Assembly: GCA_049324435.1 (NCBI GenBank)
Contig: JBMOOQ010000016.1
Location: forward strand, 1 to 64,000
Length of the DNA: 64,000 nt
Source: Pseudorhodoplanes sp049324435
GTDB lineage: Bacteria > Pseudomonadota > Alphaproteobacteria > Rhizobiales > Xanthobacteraceae
Reading direction: 5' to 3'
The notes under the pieces are model-generated. The model did not search any database and was not told the DNA's origin. It saw only the letters and a program-made list of their open reading frames with translations. Made by a program: the position numbers and the translations under genes. Below, piece by piece: positions 1 through 9,184 of the stretch (its first letter is position 1; each line of letters opens with the position of its first letter).

Positions 1-289
1 CGGTGCGCCGGGAGGCGGCTGCGGTTCAGCAATGGGCCGCGGCATTCAGGACTGGCCTGCGCCTGCCGGCGCGCCGTCCGCCCCTCACGTCAAAAGCCGG
101 GTGCGGAAACGCATCGCGGCAACGATGATCTGCGTCCGCTCGAATCATCCGGGAGAATTTGCTCGATGGATTTAAGGAATGAAGATTAGTTCACATTTTC
201 GATCAAGATTTGGTAGGCTGATCGACGACGCCCACATCCGGTGGGCTCGATTTTATTTTTCGCAAAAGGGGATGTTCGGAAACCGGTCT
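1..289. other. Left edge, no gene recognised
   Basis: I find no convincing coding sequence here. The frame of the downstream peptidase gene stays open back to an ATG at 179, but residues encoded by 179-289 do not look like part of that family, so I treat this as leader DNA. An AAGGA lies directly against the 179 ATG with no spacing. A gene cut by the window edge cannot be excluded. Confidence 0.4.
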
Positions 290-1132
290 ATGGCAGTATC
301 GGTGGCCGAAGCAGTCGAGGGTGACATGCCACTCCGCGCGCTCCTGTACCGGCGGCCGACCGAACCAAAGGCAATCCAGGTCGTCCACGACCAGAATATC
401 TATCTGGTGCGCGTGCGCCGGCACCGGCAGGCGCGCCGCTATACCTTGCGCATCCAAGCCGCGACCCGCGAGGTCGTGCTGACCATGCCGCCGCGCGGCT
501 GCCTGAAGGAAGCCAAGGAATTCGCCCAGAAGCACGGCGGCTGGATCGCGTCCCGGCTGCATCGGCTGCCGGAAGCCGAGCCGTTTCAGCATGGCGCGGT
601 CGTACCGCTGCGCGGCCAGCCGCACCGGATCGTGCATCGCAAGGGCGAGCGCGGCACGGTCTGGATCGAAACCTCGCATGATGGCGAGCGCAGACTGTGC
701 GTTGCCGGCGAGGCGCCGCATATCGACCGCAGAATCGCAGATTTCCTGCGCCGGGAGGCCAAGCGCGACCTTGAGCAGGCCAGCCGGCAATTTGCCGAGC
801 GCCTCGGTGTTTCGATCAAGCTTGTGTCGATCCGCGATCCGTCGAGCCGCTGGGGGTCGTGTTCGACCACCGGCGTGCTGTCCTTTTCCTGGCGCCTGAT
901 CCTCGCCCCGCCCTTCGTGCTCGACTATCTCGCGGCCCACGAGGTCGCCCATCTGGTCGAGATGAATCACTCGCCGCGCTTCTGGCGGCTGGTTGATCGG
1001 CTGTGTCCGAATGTGAGGCGTGCAAAAGCGTGGCTTGACATGCATGGCACCGAGCTTCACCGCTACGGCCTGCCGCGCGTCCGGACTGAGCCGGACGTGC
1101 CGGTCAACGGAAGCCGCCGTCTGCGGCGCTAG
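290..1132 (+). CDS. YgjP/DUF45-type zinc metallopeptidase
   Basis: Predicted cytoplasmic metallopeptidase of the YgjP-like (DUF45, M48-related) family; the substrate is unknown for the family. The gluzincin-type motif HEVAH is at residues 217-221 with a third histidine at 227, in the family signature HEVAHLVEMNHSPRFW. An RWGSC block just upstream is also typical. I chose the ATG at 290 (280 aa) because the family match begins soon after it. An in-frame ATG at 179 would add 37 residues of atypical sequence. The gene is separated by only 30 bp from the MFS gene downstream, so co-transcription is possible. The family is clear; the exact start is uncertain. Confidence 0.8.
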   Translation: MAVSVAEAVEGDMPLRALLYRRPTEPKAIQVVHDQNIYLVRVRRHRQARRYTLRIQAATREVVLTMPPRGCLKEAKEFAQKHGGWIASRLHRLPEAEPFQHGAVVPLRGQPHRIVHRKGERGTVWIETSHDGERRLCVAGEAPHIDRRIADFLRREAKRDLEQASRQFAERLGVSIKLVSIRDPSSRWGSCSTTGVLSFSWRLILAPPFVLDYLAAHEVAHLVEMNHSPRFWRLVDRLCPNVRRAKAWLDMHGTELHRYGLPRVRTEPDVPVNGSRRLRR

Positions 1133-1162
1133 AACGCCGCCATCAGTCGCCGCCATCGCTCG

Positions 1163-2350
1163 ATGCTGAAGCCCAATACGTTTGCGCTGACGGCGCTTCT
1201 TGCAGCCTTGACGGCGCTTGCGCCGCTCTCGACCGATCTGTATCTGCCGACGCTGCCGGATATCGGCCGCGCCTTCGGGGTCTCGCCCTCGCAGGTGCAG
1301 CTGACGCTGTCCGCTTATCTCATCGGCTTTGCGCTTGGACAGATCGGTTATGGCCCGATCTCGGACTGGTATGGCCGCCGCTCCGGCCTGCTCGTTGCTC
1401 TGTCCTGCTACTGCGCCGGCAGCTTGATCTGCCTTCTGTCTCCCTCGATCGAAGTGCTGATCGGCGCGCGCGTGCTGCAGGCTTTCGGTGGATCTGGCGC
1501 GATCGTGCTCGCGCGCGCGGTGGTCCGCGATTTTTACAGCGGGGCCCGGGCCGGTAGGGAATTGTCGATGATGGGCCTTGTCATGGCGTTCGGCCCGGTC
1601 TCGGCCCCACTGATTGGGGGCGCGCTGCACGCGGTGTTCGGGTGGCGCTCGGCCTTTGCCGCATTGCTGGCGTTCGGTTTCGTGCTGCTGGTGACGGTAG
1701 CGCGCAAGCTTCCGGAGACGCTGACCGAGAAGCCCGATGTCGGGATGTCGCTGTCGTCGATGCTCGCGGGATATCGCGACCTCGTCCGTATCCGCGATTT
1801 CAATCTGTATCTGATGATCGGTGCGGCATCGTACACCGGCCTGATCGCATGGCTGGCGGCTGTGCCGTTCATCTATCACCATCGCTTCGGGTTGACCGCG
1901 TTCGCACTGTCGCTGTCAATTTCGGCGAGCGCGGTTGGTTATCTGATCGGCACCTCGATTGCGACCCGCATCGTGGTGCGGGCCGGGATCGTGCGCACGA
2001 TGGGGATCGGTGCAGTTCTGATGCTGGCTGGCGCCATTGCAATCTGCGTAGCGATGGCGGTCGGCTTCGACTCCGTCATTCCGGCAACGCTTGCTGTGGG
2101 GCTCAATCTGGTCGGCTTCGGATTACTATTCCCGCAGGCTATCGCAGGCGGGCTCTCCTGCGCCGCCGAGCGTGCCGGGGCGGCGTCATCGCTACTGGGT
2201 TTCGCCCCGCAGGTCAGCGCGGCCCTGCTCAGCGCCTGGGTGGTTGCATCGATTGGCAAAAGTGGATGGCCGGCGGCGCTTGCCGTTCTGGCCATGGCAC
2301 TGGTTGTGTTCGTGCTGTGGCTGCCGTTGCGCTTCAAAGCCGCGCGCTGA
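1163..2350 (+). CDS. MFS drug-efflux transporter, Bcr/CflA type
   Basis: Integral inner-membrane proton-driven exporter of the major facilitator superfamily. The 395-aa protein is hydrophobic throughout and fits twelve transmembrane helices. The first helix carries the LSTDLYLPTLP block characteristic of the Bcr/CflA (DHA1) branch. The loop between helices 2 and 3 has the MFS motif A variant GPISDWYGRR, and helix 4 has GARVLQAFGGSG. Bcr/CflA relatives export chloramphenicol, florfenicol, bicyclomycin or sulfonamide-like compounds, but the substrate here cannot be read from sequence. It converges with the penicillin-binding protein gene, with two bases between the stops. Confidence 0.85.
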   Translation: MLKPNTFALTALLAALTALAPLSTDLYLPTLPDIGRAFGVSPSQVQLTLSAYLIGFALGQIGYGPISDWYGRRSGLLVALSCYCAGSLICLLSPSIEVLIGARVLQAFGGSGAIVLARAVVRDFYSGARAGRELSMMGLVMAFGPVSAPLIGGALHAVFGWRSAFAALLAFGFVLLVTVARKLPETLTEKPDVGMSLSSMLAGYRDLVRIRDFNLYLMIGAASYTGLIAWLAAVPFIYHHRFGLTAFALSLSISASAVGYLIGTSIATRIVVRAGIVRTMGIGAVLMLAGAIAICVAMAVGFDSVIPATLAVGLNLVGFGLLFPQAIAGGLSCAAERAGAASSLLGFAPQVSAALLSAWVVASIGKSGWPAALAVLAMALVVFVLWLPLRFKAAR

Positions 2351-2352
2351 AC

Positions 2353-4527
2353 TCAGCGCCGTCCGAGCAGGCGGTCGAGCAGCCAGCTGTCCATGCCGTC
2401 ATGGCCGGGCGCGGAGGCCGGTGTGGGGCGGCCGGGAATCGCACCGGGTGGAACCGGCTTGTCGATCGAGCCTGCCGGCAACGACGCGTCATGACCATAG
2501 CTCTGCGATCCGGGATAGGGCAGCGAGATCCCGCCATGCACGCCGGGCAGGCTTGCGACCGGCACGTTGCGGTGCGCATTCTTCATGAAGCGCGCCCAGA
2601 TTTCGGTGGGCAGGCCGCCGCCGGTCATCTTCTTTGTCGGCGAGGAATCGTCGTTGCCGAGCCACACCGCCGTCACCAGCTGCGCGGTGTAACCGACGAA
2701 CCATCCGTCGCGGAAGTCCTGGCTGGTGCCGGTCTTGCCGGCGGCAGGACGGCCGCCAAGATCGCCCTTGCGGCCGGTGCCGGTCAGAAGCGTTTCCTGC
2801 ATCATGGTGTTCATCATCGCGACATAGCGCGGCTCGACGATCTGACCGAGACTCTGAGGCCGGCGCTGGTAGCGGACCTTGCCGTCCTTGCCGCGGATGC
2901 TCTCGACCACATGCGGCGCGATCGCCATGCCGTTATTGGCGAAGGTCGCGAACGCAGCTACCATTTCGAGAACGGATACTTCGGACGTGCCGAGTGCAAT
3001 CGATGCATTCGGTTCGAGCTTCGAGGCGATGCCGAGCCGGTGCGCGGTACGGGTAACGGCGGTCGGACCAAATTCCAGCGTGAGCCGCACCGCGACCGTA
3101 TTGAGCGACATTGCCAGCGCCTGGGTCAGCGTGACCGGCCCATAATATTCGCGCGTATAGTTCTCGGGCCGCCAGCCCTTCACCACGATAGGCTTGTCCT
3201 CGCGCACGGTATCAGGAGTGAGGCCGCGCTCGAGCGCGGTGAGATACACGAACGGCTTGAACGCCGACCCCGGCTGCCGCTTGGCGGCGACGGCGCGGTT
3301 GAACTGGCTCTCCGAATAATCCTTGCCGCCGACCATCGCGCGCACGGCGCCGTCCGGCGACATGGCGACAATCGCACCCTGTTCGACGCCGAATTTGGCA
3401 CCGCGCATCGCCAGCTCTTCGGTCAACGCTTGTTCGGCCAGCAATTGCAGCGCCGGATCGATCGAGGTCTCGACCACAATGTCGTCTTCGACCCGGCCGA
3501 CCAGATCGTCGAGGACGTCCATGATCCAGTCGGCGACATAGTTGATGGAGCCGGTGGTCTTCTGCTTCAGCGCGTGCGCGGGCTGGGCGATCGCGATCGC
3601 CGCCGTCTTCTCGCTGATGAAGCCGGCATCCGCCATCGCCGAAATCACGACCTGCGCGCGCCGCTCCGCGCCGTTCGGATTGCGTGTCGGCGCAAGCCGC
3701 GAGGGCGAACGTACGAGGCCTGCGAGCATCGCGGCTTCCTGCAGGTTCATGTCGCGGGCATGTTTACCGAAATAGCGCTGTGCTGCGGCTTCCACGCCAT
3801 AGGCGCCGGCGCCGAAATAGACCCGGTTCAGATAAAGGTCGAGAATTTCGGTCTTGGTGAATTTGCGTTCGAGCCACAGCGCCAGCACCAGTTCCTGCAG
3901 CTTGCGCGTAAAAGTGCGGTCCTGGGTGAGGAAAAGATTTTTGGCGAGTTGCTGCGTGATGGTCGAGCCGCCTTGCGAGACGCCGCGGTGCAGAACATTC
4001 GCGATGGCTGCACGCGCGATCCCGAGCGGGTCCACGCCGGCGTGCGAATAGAAGCGCCGGTCTTCGATCGCGATGAAAGCCTGCGGCACGTATTTTGGCA
4101 GGTCTCTGACCTTCGCAGATACGCCGCTGTCGCCGCGGACCGCGAGGATGCGGCCGTCGGATCCGGCGATCTGGATCGAGGGCGGACGTTTCGGCACCTC
4201 GAGCGACTGGATCGACGGCAGATGCGCGCCGACCCAGGCGACGAGGGCAATTCCCGCGATGGCGGCCCAGAGCGTCAAGACAATGCCCCAGTAAATCGCG
4301 CGGCCCAGCAAGGACCGGCGCCGGATCTTCTTTTCGCTTGGCTTTTTCTGGGGCTTTTGCGGGGCCGGGCTGGCGGCGCGGCTCCGGGTACGCGCGCGTT
4401 TGGTCACGCGGCGCTCGTCGTCATCGGAGCCTGCAAGCCGGTCCTGCGGTTCAGCGCGCAACTCGCGGTTGGGAACGCCGACGTCGAAATTTGGCTCGCG
4501 GCGTACGGACTTGCTTCGCCGTCCCAA
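2353..4527 (-). CDS. Class A penicillin-binding protein (PBP1a family)
   Basis: Bifunctional peptidoglycan glycosyltransferase/transpeptidase anchored in the inner membrane. The 724-aa protein starts with an Arg/Lys-rich cytoplasmic tail (about residues 1-72) and one membrane helix (about 75-100). The GT51 domain carries EDRRFYSHAGVDP and GGSTITQQLAKNLFL. The transpeptidase domain has the serine motif in GSAFKP, an SLNT (SxN) motif and KTGTS. All catalytic motifs are present, so it should be active. The C terminus is proline/glycine-rich after the catalytic core. It is transcribed away from the small secreted-protein gene, with about 240 bp of shared upstream DNA. A second, monofunctional glycosyltransferase (mtgA) lies at 55.4-56.2 kb. 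Confidence 0.92.
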   Translation of the reverse strand: MGRRSKSVRREPNFDVGVPNRELRAEPQDRLAGSDDDERRVTKRARTRSRAASPAPQKPQKKPSEKKIRRRSLLGRAIYWGIVLTLWAAIAGIALVAWVGAHLPSIQSLEVPKRPPSIQIAGSDGRILAVRGDSGVSAKVRDLPKYVPQAFIAIEDRRFYSHAGVDPLGIARAAIANVLHRGVSQGGSTITQQLAKNLFLTQDRTFTRKLQELVLALWLERKFTKTEILDLYLNRVYFGAGAYGVEAAAQRYFGKHARDMNLQEAAMLAGLVRSPSRLAPTRNPNGAERRAQVVISAMADAGFISEKTAAIAIAQPAHALKQKTTGSINYVADWIMDVLDDLVGRVEDDIVVETSIDPALQLLAEQALTEELAMRGAKFGVEQGAIVAMSPDGAVRAMVGGKDYSESQFNRAVAAKRQPGSAFKPFVYLTALERGLTPDTVREDKPIVVKGWRPENYTREYYGPVTLTQALAMSLNTVAVRLTLEFGPTAVTRTAHRLGIASKLEPNASIALGTSEVSVLEMVAAFATFANNGMAIAPHVVESIRGKDGKVRYQRRPQSLGQIVEPRYVAMMNTMMQETLLTGTGRKGDLGGRPAAGKTGTSQDFRDGWFVGYTAQLVTAVWLGNDDSSPTKKMTGGGLPTEIWARFMKNAHRNVPVASLPGVHGGISLPYPGSQSYGHDASLPAGSIDKPVPPGAIPGRPTPASAPGHDGMDSWLLDRLLGRR

Positions 4528-4665
4528 AGCGCTCCCCCGCCGACACCGCGGACGGGCGGCCGCCGCACGGTTCGGCGTTCGACGCTACGGGAGGCGGTTT
4601 AAGGTGCGGTTAAGGGCAGGTGTTGTTGCGGCGCTGCGACGCTTGCGCCCGCTGCTCCAAAAAGG

Positions 4666-4695
4666 CTGAAAAATAAGGCAATTTGCCATTTTCAG
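4666..4695. repeat. Imperfect inverted repeat in divergent intergenic region
   Basis: The arms CTGAAAA (4666-4672) and TTTTCAG (4689-4695) enclose an inner palindrome GGCAA-T-TTGCC (4677-4687). It sits between the divergent starts of the penicillin-binding protein gene and the small secreted-protein gene, so it could be an operator. A chance AT-rich hairpin is the alternative. Confidence 0.45.
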
Positions 4696-4765
4696 ACGGC
4701 CGGATTTGTGCATGATCCACACCCGACCGGGCTAACCGGTAGATCTAACTCTGGGGATTGAAACA

Positions 4766-4960
4766 ATGCGCAAAAGCGCCCTTCTGATCGCGGCTGTTGT
4801 GATCGCGGCCGCTCCGTCCGCCGCTCTGGCCGCCAAGGCCAAGGCTCCGGCAGACCCGAACGCGGCCGGCAAGAAGTTCGTCTACAATGCGATGATGCAG
4901 CCCTACTACGCTTGGCAGAGCATCTGGGCTCCCGCGGCGCCGGCCAAAAAGAAAAAGTAA
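4766..4960 (+). CDS. Small exported protein of unknown function
   Basis: A 64-aa protein with a clear Sec signal peptide: MRK, a hydrophobic stretch to about residue 21, and an ALAA cleavage site. The predicted mature part is about 42 residues, rich in Lys, Ala and Pro. It has an aromatic patch (YYAWQSIW, about residues 47-54) and ends in KKKK. I do not recognise the family. A strong hairpin terminator follows 23 bp after the stop, and the gene has its own upstream region, so it appears to be a monocistronic unit. The terminator and signal peptide make it a real gene despite its size. Confidence 0.7.
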   Translation: MRKSALLIAAVVIAAAPSAALAAKAKAPADPNAAGKKFVYNAMMQPYYAWQSIWAPAAPAKKKK

Positions 4961-4983
4961 TCAACCTGTAAAAGGTCTCACCG

Positions 4984-5016
4984 AAGGCGCCGGGGCCACC
5001 GCCTCGGCGCCTTTTG
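4984..5016 (+). terminator. Rho-independent terminator after small exported-protein gene
   Basis: A perfect 9-bp stem, AAGGCGCCG (4984-4992) with CGGCGCCTT (5005-5013), a 12-nt loop, and T residues at the 3' side. It lies 23 bp after the stop codon at 4960 and before the convergent glnD stop. Confidence 0.8.
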
Positions 5017-5045
5017 CGTTGGGCTATGGAATTCGAAGATGCCCG

Positions 5046-7838
5046 CTATTTGCCGGATCCGTCGGCCTCCGGTCGCGAGAACAGTGCGAGCAATGCGCGT
5101 TTGATTGCCGCCTGCCGCGTGGGGGATACGATCTTGGCGCCCAGAAGATCGGTCACGTAGAACACGTCGACCACGCGCTCGCCAAATGTCGCGACGTGCG
5201 CCGAAGTGATGTTGAGCGAGAGCTTGGAAATGGTCGCGGTCAATTCGTAAAGCAGGCCAGGACGGTCGATGCCGGTGACCTCGACAACTGTGTAACGGTT
5301 GGACCACTCGTTGTTGATATTGACTTCCGGTTCGAGTGCGAAGGCCTTGAGTCGGCCCTTCGGCGCGGCTTTGCGAGCCACGATGTCCGGCATCTTGATC
5401 TCACCGCGCAGACCTTTCTCGATCGTGTCGGCGATCCGCTCCGCCCGCCGGCCTTCGTCCTCGTCGCGCTCGAACTCGCGTGTGACCGAGATTGTATCAA
5501 GTGCGAGTCCGTCGGTGGTCGTGTAGATCTGCGCGTCCACGATATTGGCTCCCGCGGCGGCGCAAGCGCCGGCGATGATCGACAGCAGCCTCGGGTGGTC
5601 GGGAGCGATGACCGTGAGTTCGGTCACGCCGCGAACGGCATCGAACGACACCTGGGTGGCCAGAGTCCGGCCGGCGCTCCAGGTTTCGCGCAGGAAGTTG
5701 GCGTGCGCAATCTTTCGCGGCAGATCGACCTTGAGCCAATAGGCCGGATAATGCCGGGCGATATAGCTATCGATTTGCTCGGCCGGCCAATCCTTCATCG
5801 CGTCGCGGAATTCAGCCTGTGCGAGTGCGACACGCCGCTCGCGGTTGACCTCGGAGAAGCCGCCGGTCAGCACAGGTTCAGTCTCGTAGTAGAGTGTCCG
5901 CAGCAATTGCGCCTTCCAGCCATTCCAGACGCCCGGTCCGACTGCCCGGATATCGGCGGTGGTAAGGATCAGCAGCAGCTTCAGCCGGTCGAGCGACTGA
6001 ACAATGGCCGCGAAATTCTCGATCGTCTTGCGGTCGGACAGGTCGCGCGACTGCGCGACCGTCGACATCACGAGGTGATTTTCGATCAGCCAGGCGACCG
6101 TCTCGGTTTCGGCGTTGGTCAGTCCGATCCGCGGGCAAAATCGCCTGGCGACACGCGCGCCGGCAATCGAATGATCTTCAACCCGTCCCTTGGCGATATC
6201 GTGCAGAAACAGCGTGATGCGCAGAAGCGCGCGCTGACGCGGCGTCAGCTTCTTGATGAGTTCATTGGCAAGCCCAAATTCCTCATTGGTTCCGGCCTCG
6301 ATCTCGGTGAGCACGCCGATGCAGCGGATCAGATGCTCGTCGACCGTATAGTGATGATACATGTTGAACTGCATCATCGCGACGACACGGCCGAATGCCC
6401 GCACGAATGCGCCGAGAACCCCGGCTTCGTTCATGCGCCGCAACACCGTTTCAACGTCATGATGCGAGGTCAGGATTTCGAAGAACAGCCGGTTGGCCTC
6501 TTCGTTCTCGCGCAGGCTTTTATCGATCAGCGACAGCGAGCGGCTCGCGGTCCGCATCGCATCCGGGTGGAAGGCCAGATTATGCTTCTGCGCGAGATAA
6601 AATATCCGGATCAGGTTCACCGGGTCGCGCGCGAATACGTCCGGCTTCACAATGTTGATGCGGTTATTGTCGACGATGAAATCGTCGGATTCCGCAAGCG
6701 AGCGTCTCGTCGCATTCGGACGCAGACGCGCGACCAGCCGGCCGAGCACCGGCGCCGATTTGGTATGATTGGCCTCCAGCGCCGCACACAGGATTGCAGT
6801 GAGGTCGCCTACATTCTTCGCCGTCAGGAAGTAATGCTTCATGAAGCGTTCGACGTCGCTTAATCCTGGGTGCTCGGTGTAACCGAGCCGGACCGCGATC
6901 TCGCGCTGGATGTCGAACGAGAGCCGCTCCTCCGGCCGGCCGGTGAGGAAGTGCATATGGCAGCGAACAGACCACAGAAACTCCTCGCAGCGCCGGAACA
7001 GCTTCAACTCATCCTTGTCGAAGACGCCGTGATCGACGAGCTCCTCGACAGTGCGGGCGTGGTAAACATATTTGCCGATCCAGAACAGCGTGTGCAGATC
7101 GCGCAGTCCGCCTTTACCGTCCTTGACATTGGGCTCGACCAGATAGCGAGACTGGCCGGTGCGGCGCAGGCGCTCCTCGCGTTCGGCAAGTTTGGCCGCC
7201 ACGAATTCCGCAGCGGTCCCTTGCACGACGTTACGGTCAAAGCGCGTCACCAGTTCATCGAAGAGTGCGCGGTCGCCGTTGAGGAACCGCGCTTCCAGGA
7301 TCGCGGTACGGATCGTCATGTCGGCCTTGGCCTGCCGAATGCATTCGTCGACCGAGCGCGTTGCATGCCCGACCTTAAGCCCCATGTCCCAGAGGCAGTA
7401 CAGGATCGCTTCGGCAACCGACTCACCCCACGCCGTCTGCTTGTAGGGAAGCAGGAACAGCAGATCGATATCCGAACCCGGCGCCAGCAGGCCGCGTCCA
7501 TAGCCGCCGGTTGCGACCACCGCCATGCGCTCGGCTTCGGATGGGTTCTCGGATGGATAAAGTTGCTTGCCGGCAAATTCGAACAGGACGCGAATAATTT
7601 CGTCCTGCATGGCGCAGAGCCGCTCGGCACAGCGCCGGCCGTTACGCTCCTTCAGCAGCAGATGCTCGGCTTTTTCACGGCCGCGCTGCAACTGGCCTTT
7701 CATGAACTGCGCGACTGCGGTCCGCCATTCCTTGTCGCGTCCGGAATGGAGGGCGGCGAGCGCCTCGAGTTCATGCGCGGCGGCGTCGGCGTCGAAAAGC
7801 TCGCTCGCGGGCCGTGGCGTCTGGTCGGGTGAGAGCAT
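5046..7838 (-). CDS. glnD: Bifunctional PII uridylyltransferase / uridylyl-removing enzyme
   Basis: Nitrogen sensor that uridylylates PII proteins when glutamine is low and removes UMP when it is high. At 930 aa it is the usual alphaproteobacterial length. The nucleotidyltransferase motif GSDID is at residues 121-125, preceded by GGYGRG. A central HD domain carries FLHDIAKG for the removing activity. Two C-terminal ACT domains (about residues 725-800 and 840-910) are the glutamine-sensing part; the first has the APDHPRLLS block and the second GIDRPGLLYEL. All domains are intact. It is transcribed divergently from the alcohol dehydrogenase gene. Confidence 0.95.
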   Translation of the reverse strand: MLSPDQTPRPASELFDADAAAHELEALAALHSGRDKEWRTAVAQFMKGQLQRGREKAEHLLLKERNGRRCAERLCAMQDEIIRVLFEFAGKQLYPSENPSEAERMAVVATGGYGRGLLAPGSDIDLLFLLPYKQTAWGESVAEAILYCLWDMGLKVGHATRSVDECIRQAKADMTIRTAILEARFLNGDRALFDELVTRFDRNVVQGTAAEFVAAKLAEREERLRRTGQSRYLVEPNVKDGKGGLRDLHTLFWIGKYVYHARTVEELVDHGVFDKDELKLFRRCEEFLWSVRCHMHFLTGRPEERLSFDIQREIAVRLGYTEHPGLSDVERFMKHYFLTAKNVGDLTAILCAALEANHTKSAPVLGRLVARLRPNATRRSLAESDDFIVDNNRINIVKPDVFARDPVNLIRIFYLAQKHNLAFHPDAMRTASRSLSLIDKSLRENEEANRLFFEILTSHHDVETVLRRMNEAGVLGAFVRAFGRVVAMMQFNMYHHYTVDEHLIRCIGVLTEIEAGTNEEFGLANELIKKLTPRQRALLRITLFLHDIAKGRVEDHSIAGARVARRFCPRIGLTNAETETVAWLIENHLVMSTVAQSRDLSDRKTIENFAAIVQSLDRLKLLLILTTADIRAVGPGVWNGWKAQLLRTLYYETEPVLTGGFSEVNRERRVALAQAEFRDAMKDWPAEQIDSYIARHYPAYWLKVDLPRKIAHANFLRETWSAGRTLATQVSFDAVRGVTELTVIAPDHPRLLSIIAGACAAAGANIVDAQIYTTTDGLALDTISVTREFERDEDEGRRAERIADTIEKGLRGEIKMPDIVARKAAPKGRLKAFALEPEVNINNEWSNRYTVVEVTGIDRPGLLYELTATISKLSLNITSAHVATFGERVVDVFYVTDLLGAKIVSPTRQAAIKRALLALFSRPEADGSGK

Positions 7839-8019
7839 GGAGGATGGGGATAGCTGAGCGCATGGCCGCTGTCACCCGTCCAGGCCGCGCCAATTGCCGA
7901 AGTTTAATTCATCGAGCGGCTCAGGACATGGTAGAAAAATCCAGTATTTTCAATGGTTAACGCAGACAGATGAAAAGCGCGGCGAACCGGGTAAGCTTCC
8001 GGCGGGAGGGACCGCGGCA

Positions 8020-9075
8020 ATGAAATCCTATCAAGTCTGCGAATGCTGTGCGCCACTGCAATTGCGCGAGCAACCGACCCCCATTCCCACCGGGACCGAA
8101 GTGCTGCTTGAGATCACGGCGGCGGGCATCTGCCACAGCGACATTCATTTCTGGGAGGGCAGCTACGATATCGGAGGCGGCAAGGTGCTCCGGCTGGCCG
8201 ACCGTGGCATGACACTTCCCTTGACCCTCGGACACGAGAATGCCGGACGTGTGGTAGCGGTGGGGCCTGAGGCGACCGGCGTGCGTGTCGGTGACGCGCG
8301 TCTGGTTTATCCCTGGATCGGCTGCGGGGCTTGCGCAGTTTGCCGGCGGGGCGACGAGCAGCTCTGTTTGAAGCCCCAGTATGTCGGCGTGTTTCGGCCT
8401 GGCGGCTTTAGCGATCATTTGCTCGTGCCGCATCCACGCTGTCTGATCGATTTCGACGGTTTGGAACCGCACCAGGCTGCTCCCTTGGCCTGTTCGGGGC
8501 TGACAGCCTATGGCGCGTTGAAGAAGTTCGGCGATCTGATCAAATCCGAACCGGTGGTCGTCATTGGCGCAGGCGGGGTCGGCCTGATGGCGTTGACGAT
8601 TCTGCGAGCGATGGGCGCGCGCGGCGCGATAGTGGTCGATACCGATCCCAAAAAGCGCGACGCGGCGATTCAGGCTGGCGCATTGGCAGCCGTCGATGGC
8701 GGCGCTAGCGACGTTGCGGCGCAAATTCAGGCGATTGTCAAAGATCGCATCTGGGCAGTCGTCGACTTTGTGGGTTCCGGTTCCACCGTGAAGTTTGGCA
8801 CCGATCTCCTGACCAAGGGCGGGCAACTTGTCGTCGTCGGTCTGTTCGGCGGCGAGATTACGCTCCCGACTCCGTTCATCCCGATGCGGGCGATGACGAT
8901 CCAGGGATCGTATACCGGCAGCCTTCCCGAATTGCGGGAACTGATCGCCCTTCTGCGCAAGACTCCGGCAAACCTGATACCGGTTGAGGTGCGCCCGCTC
9001 GAGAGCGTGAATGCATCTCTCAATGATCTTAAGAACGGCGCCGTCGTCGGCCGTATCGTGCTCGCGCCGACTTGA
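8020..9075 (+). CDS. Zinc-dependent alcohol dehydrogenase (MDR family)
   Basis: Cytoplasmic NAD(P)-dependent oxidoreductase of the medium-chain family. The catalytic zinc ligands C38 and H72 with E73 (GHEN) are present, and C163 is a likely third ligand. The structural zinc lobe has C102, C105, C108 and C116. The Rossmann motif is GAGGVGLMA. The start at 8020 is favoured by GGGAGGG about 10 bp upstream; an earlier in-frame ATG at 7894 would add 42 residues of non-family sequence. The substrate is not evident and neighbouring genes give no pathway context. At 351 aa it has the normal family length. Confidence 0.85.
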   Translation: MKSYQVCECCAPLQLREQPTPIPTGTEVLLEITAAGICHSDIHFWEGSYDIGGGKVLRLADRGMTLPLTLGHENAGRVVAVGPEATGVRVGDARLVYPWIGCGACAVCRRGDEQLCLKPQYVGVFRPGGFSDHLLVPHPRCLIDFDGLEPHQAAPLACSGLTAYGALKKFGDLIKSEPVVVIGAGGVGLMALTILRAMGARGAIVVDTDPKKRDAAIQAGALAAVDGGASDVAAQIQAIVKDRIWAVVDFVGSGSTVKFGTDLLTKGGQLVVVGLFGGEITLPTPFIPMRAMTIQGSYTGSLPELRELIALLRKTPANLIPVEVRPLESVNASLNDLKNGAVVGRIVLAPT

Positions 9076-9184
9076 GCTTTTCCAGATCGTGACGCCCACA
9101 TATCCCCGGGTTCCTGAGCAGTAGGACTGGCGCTATCGGCGCAACTTCGGTACAGAACAACAACCTCCGGTTACAATACGCCGC

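Noticed and set aside
1642..4602. A 986-codon open frame on the plus strand opposite the penicillin-binding protein gene
   Set aside because: It is a high-GC shadow: composition is Arg/Gly/Ala/His-rich with no domain, and it lies over a gene with full catalytic motifs. The long antisense frames at 203-1882, 5019-6863, 25907-28423, 29649-31964, 36449-38221, 41337-42782 and 57244-58971 are rejected for the same reason.
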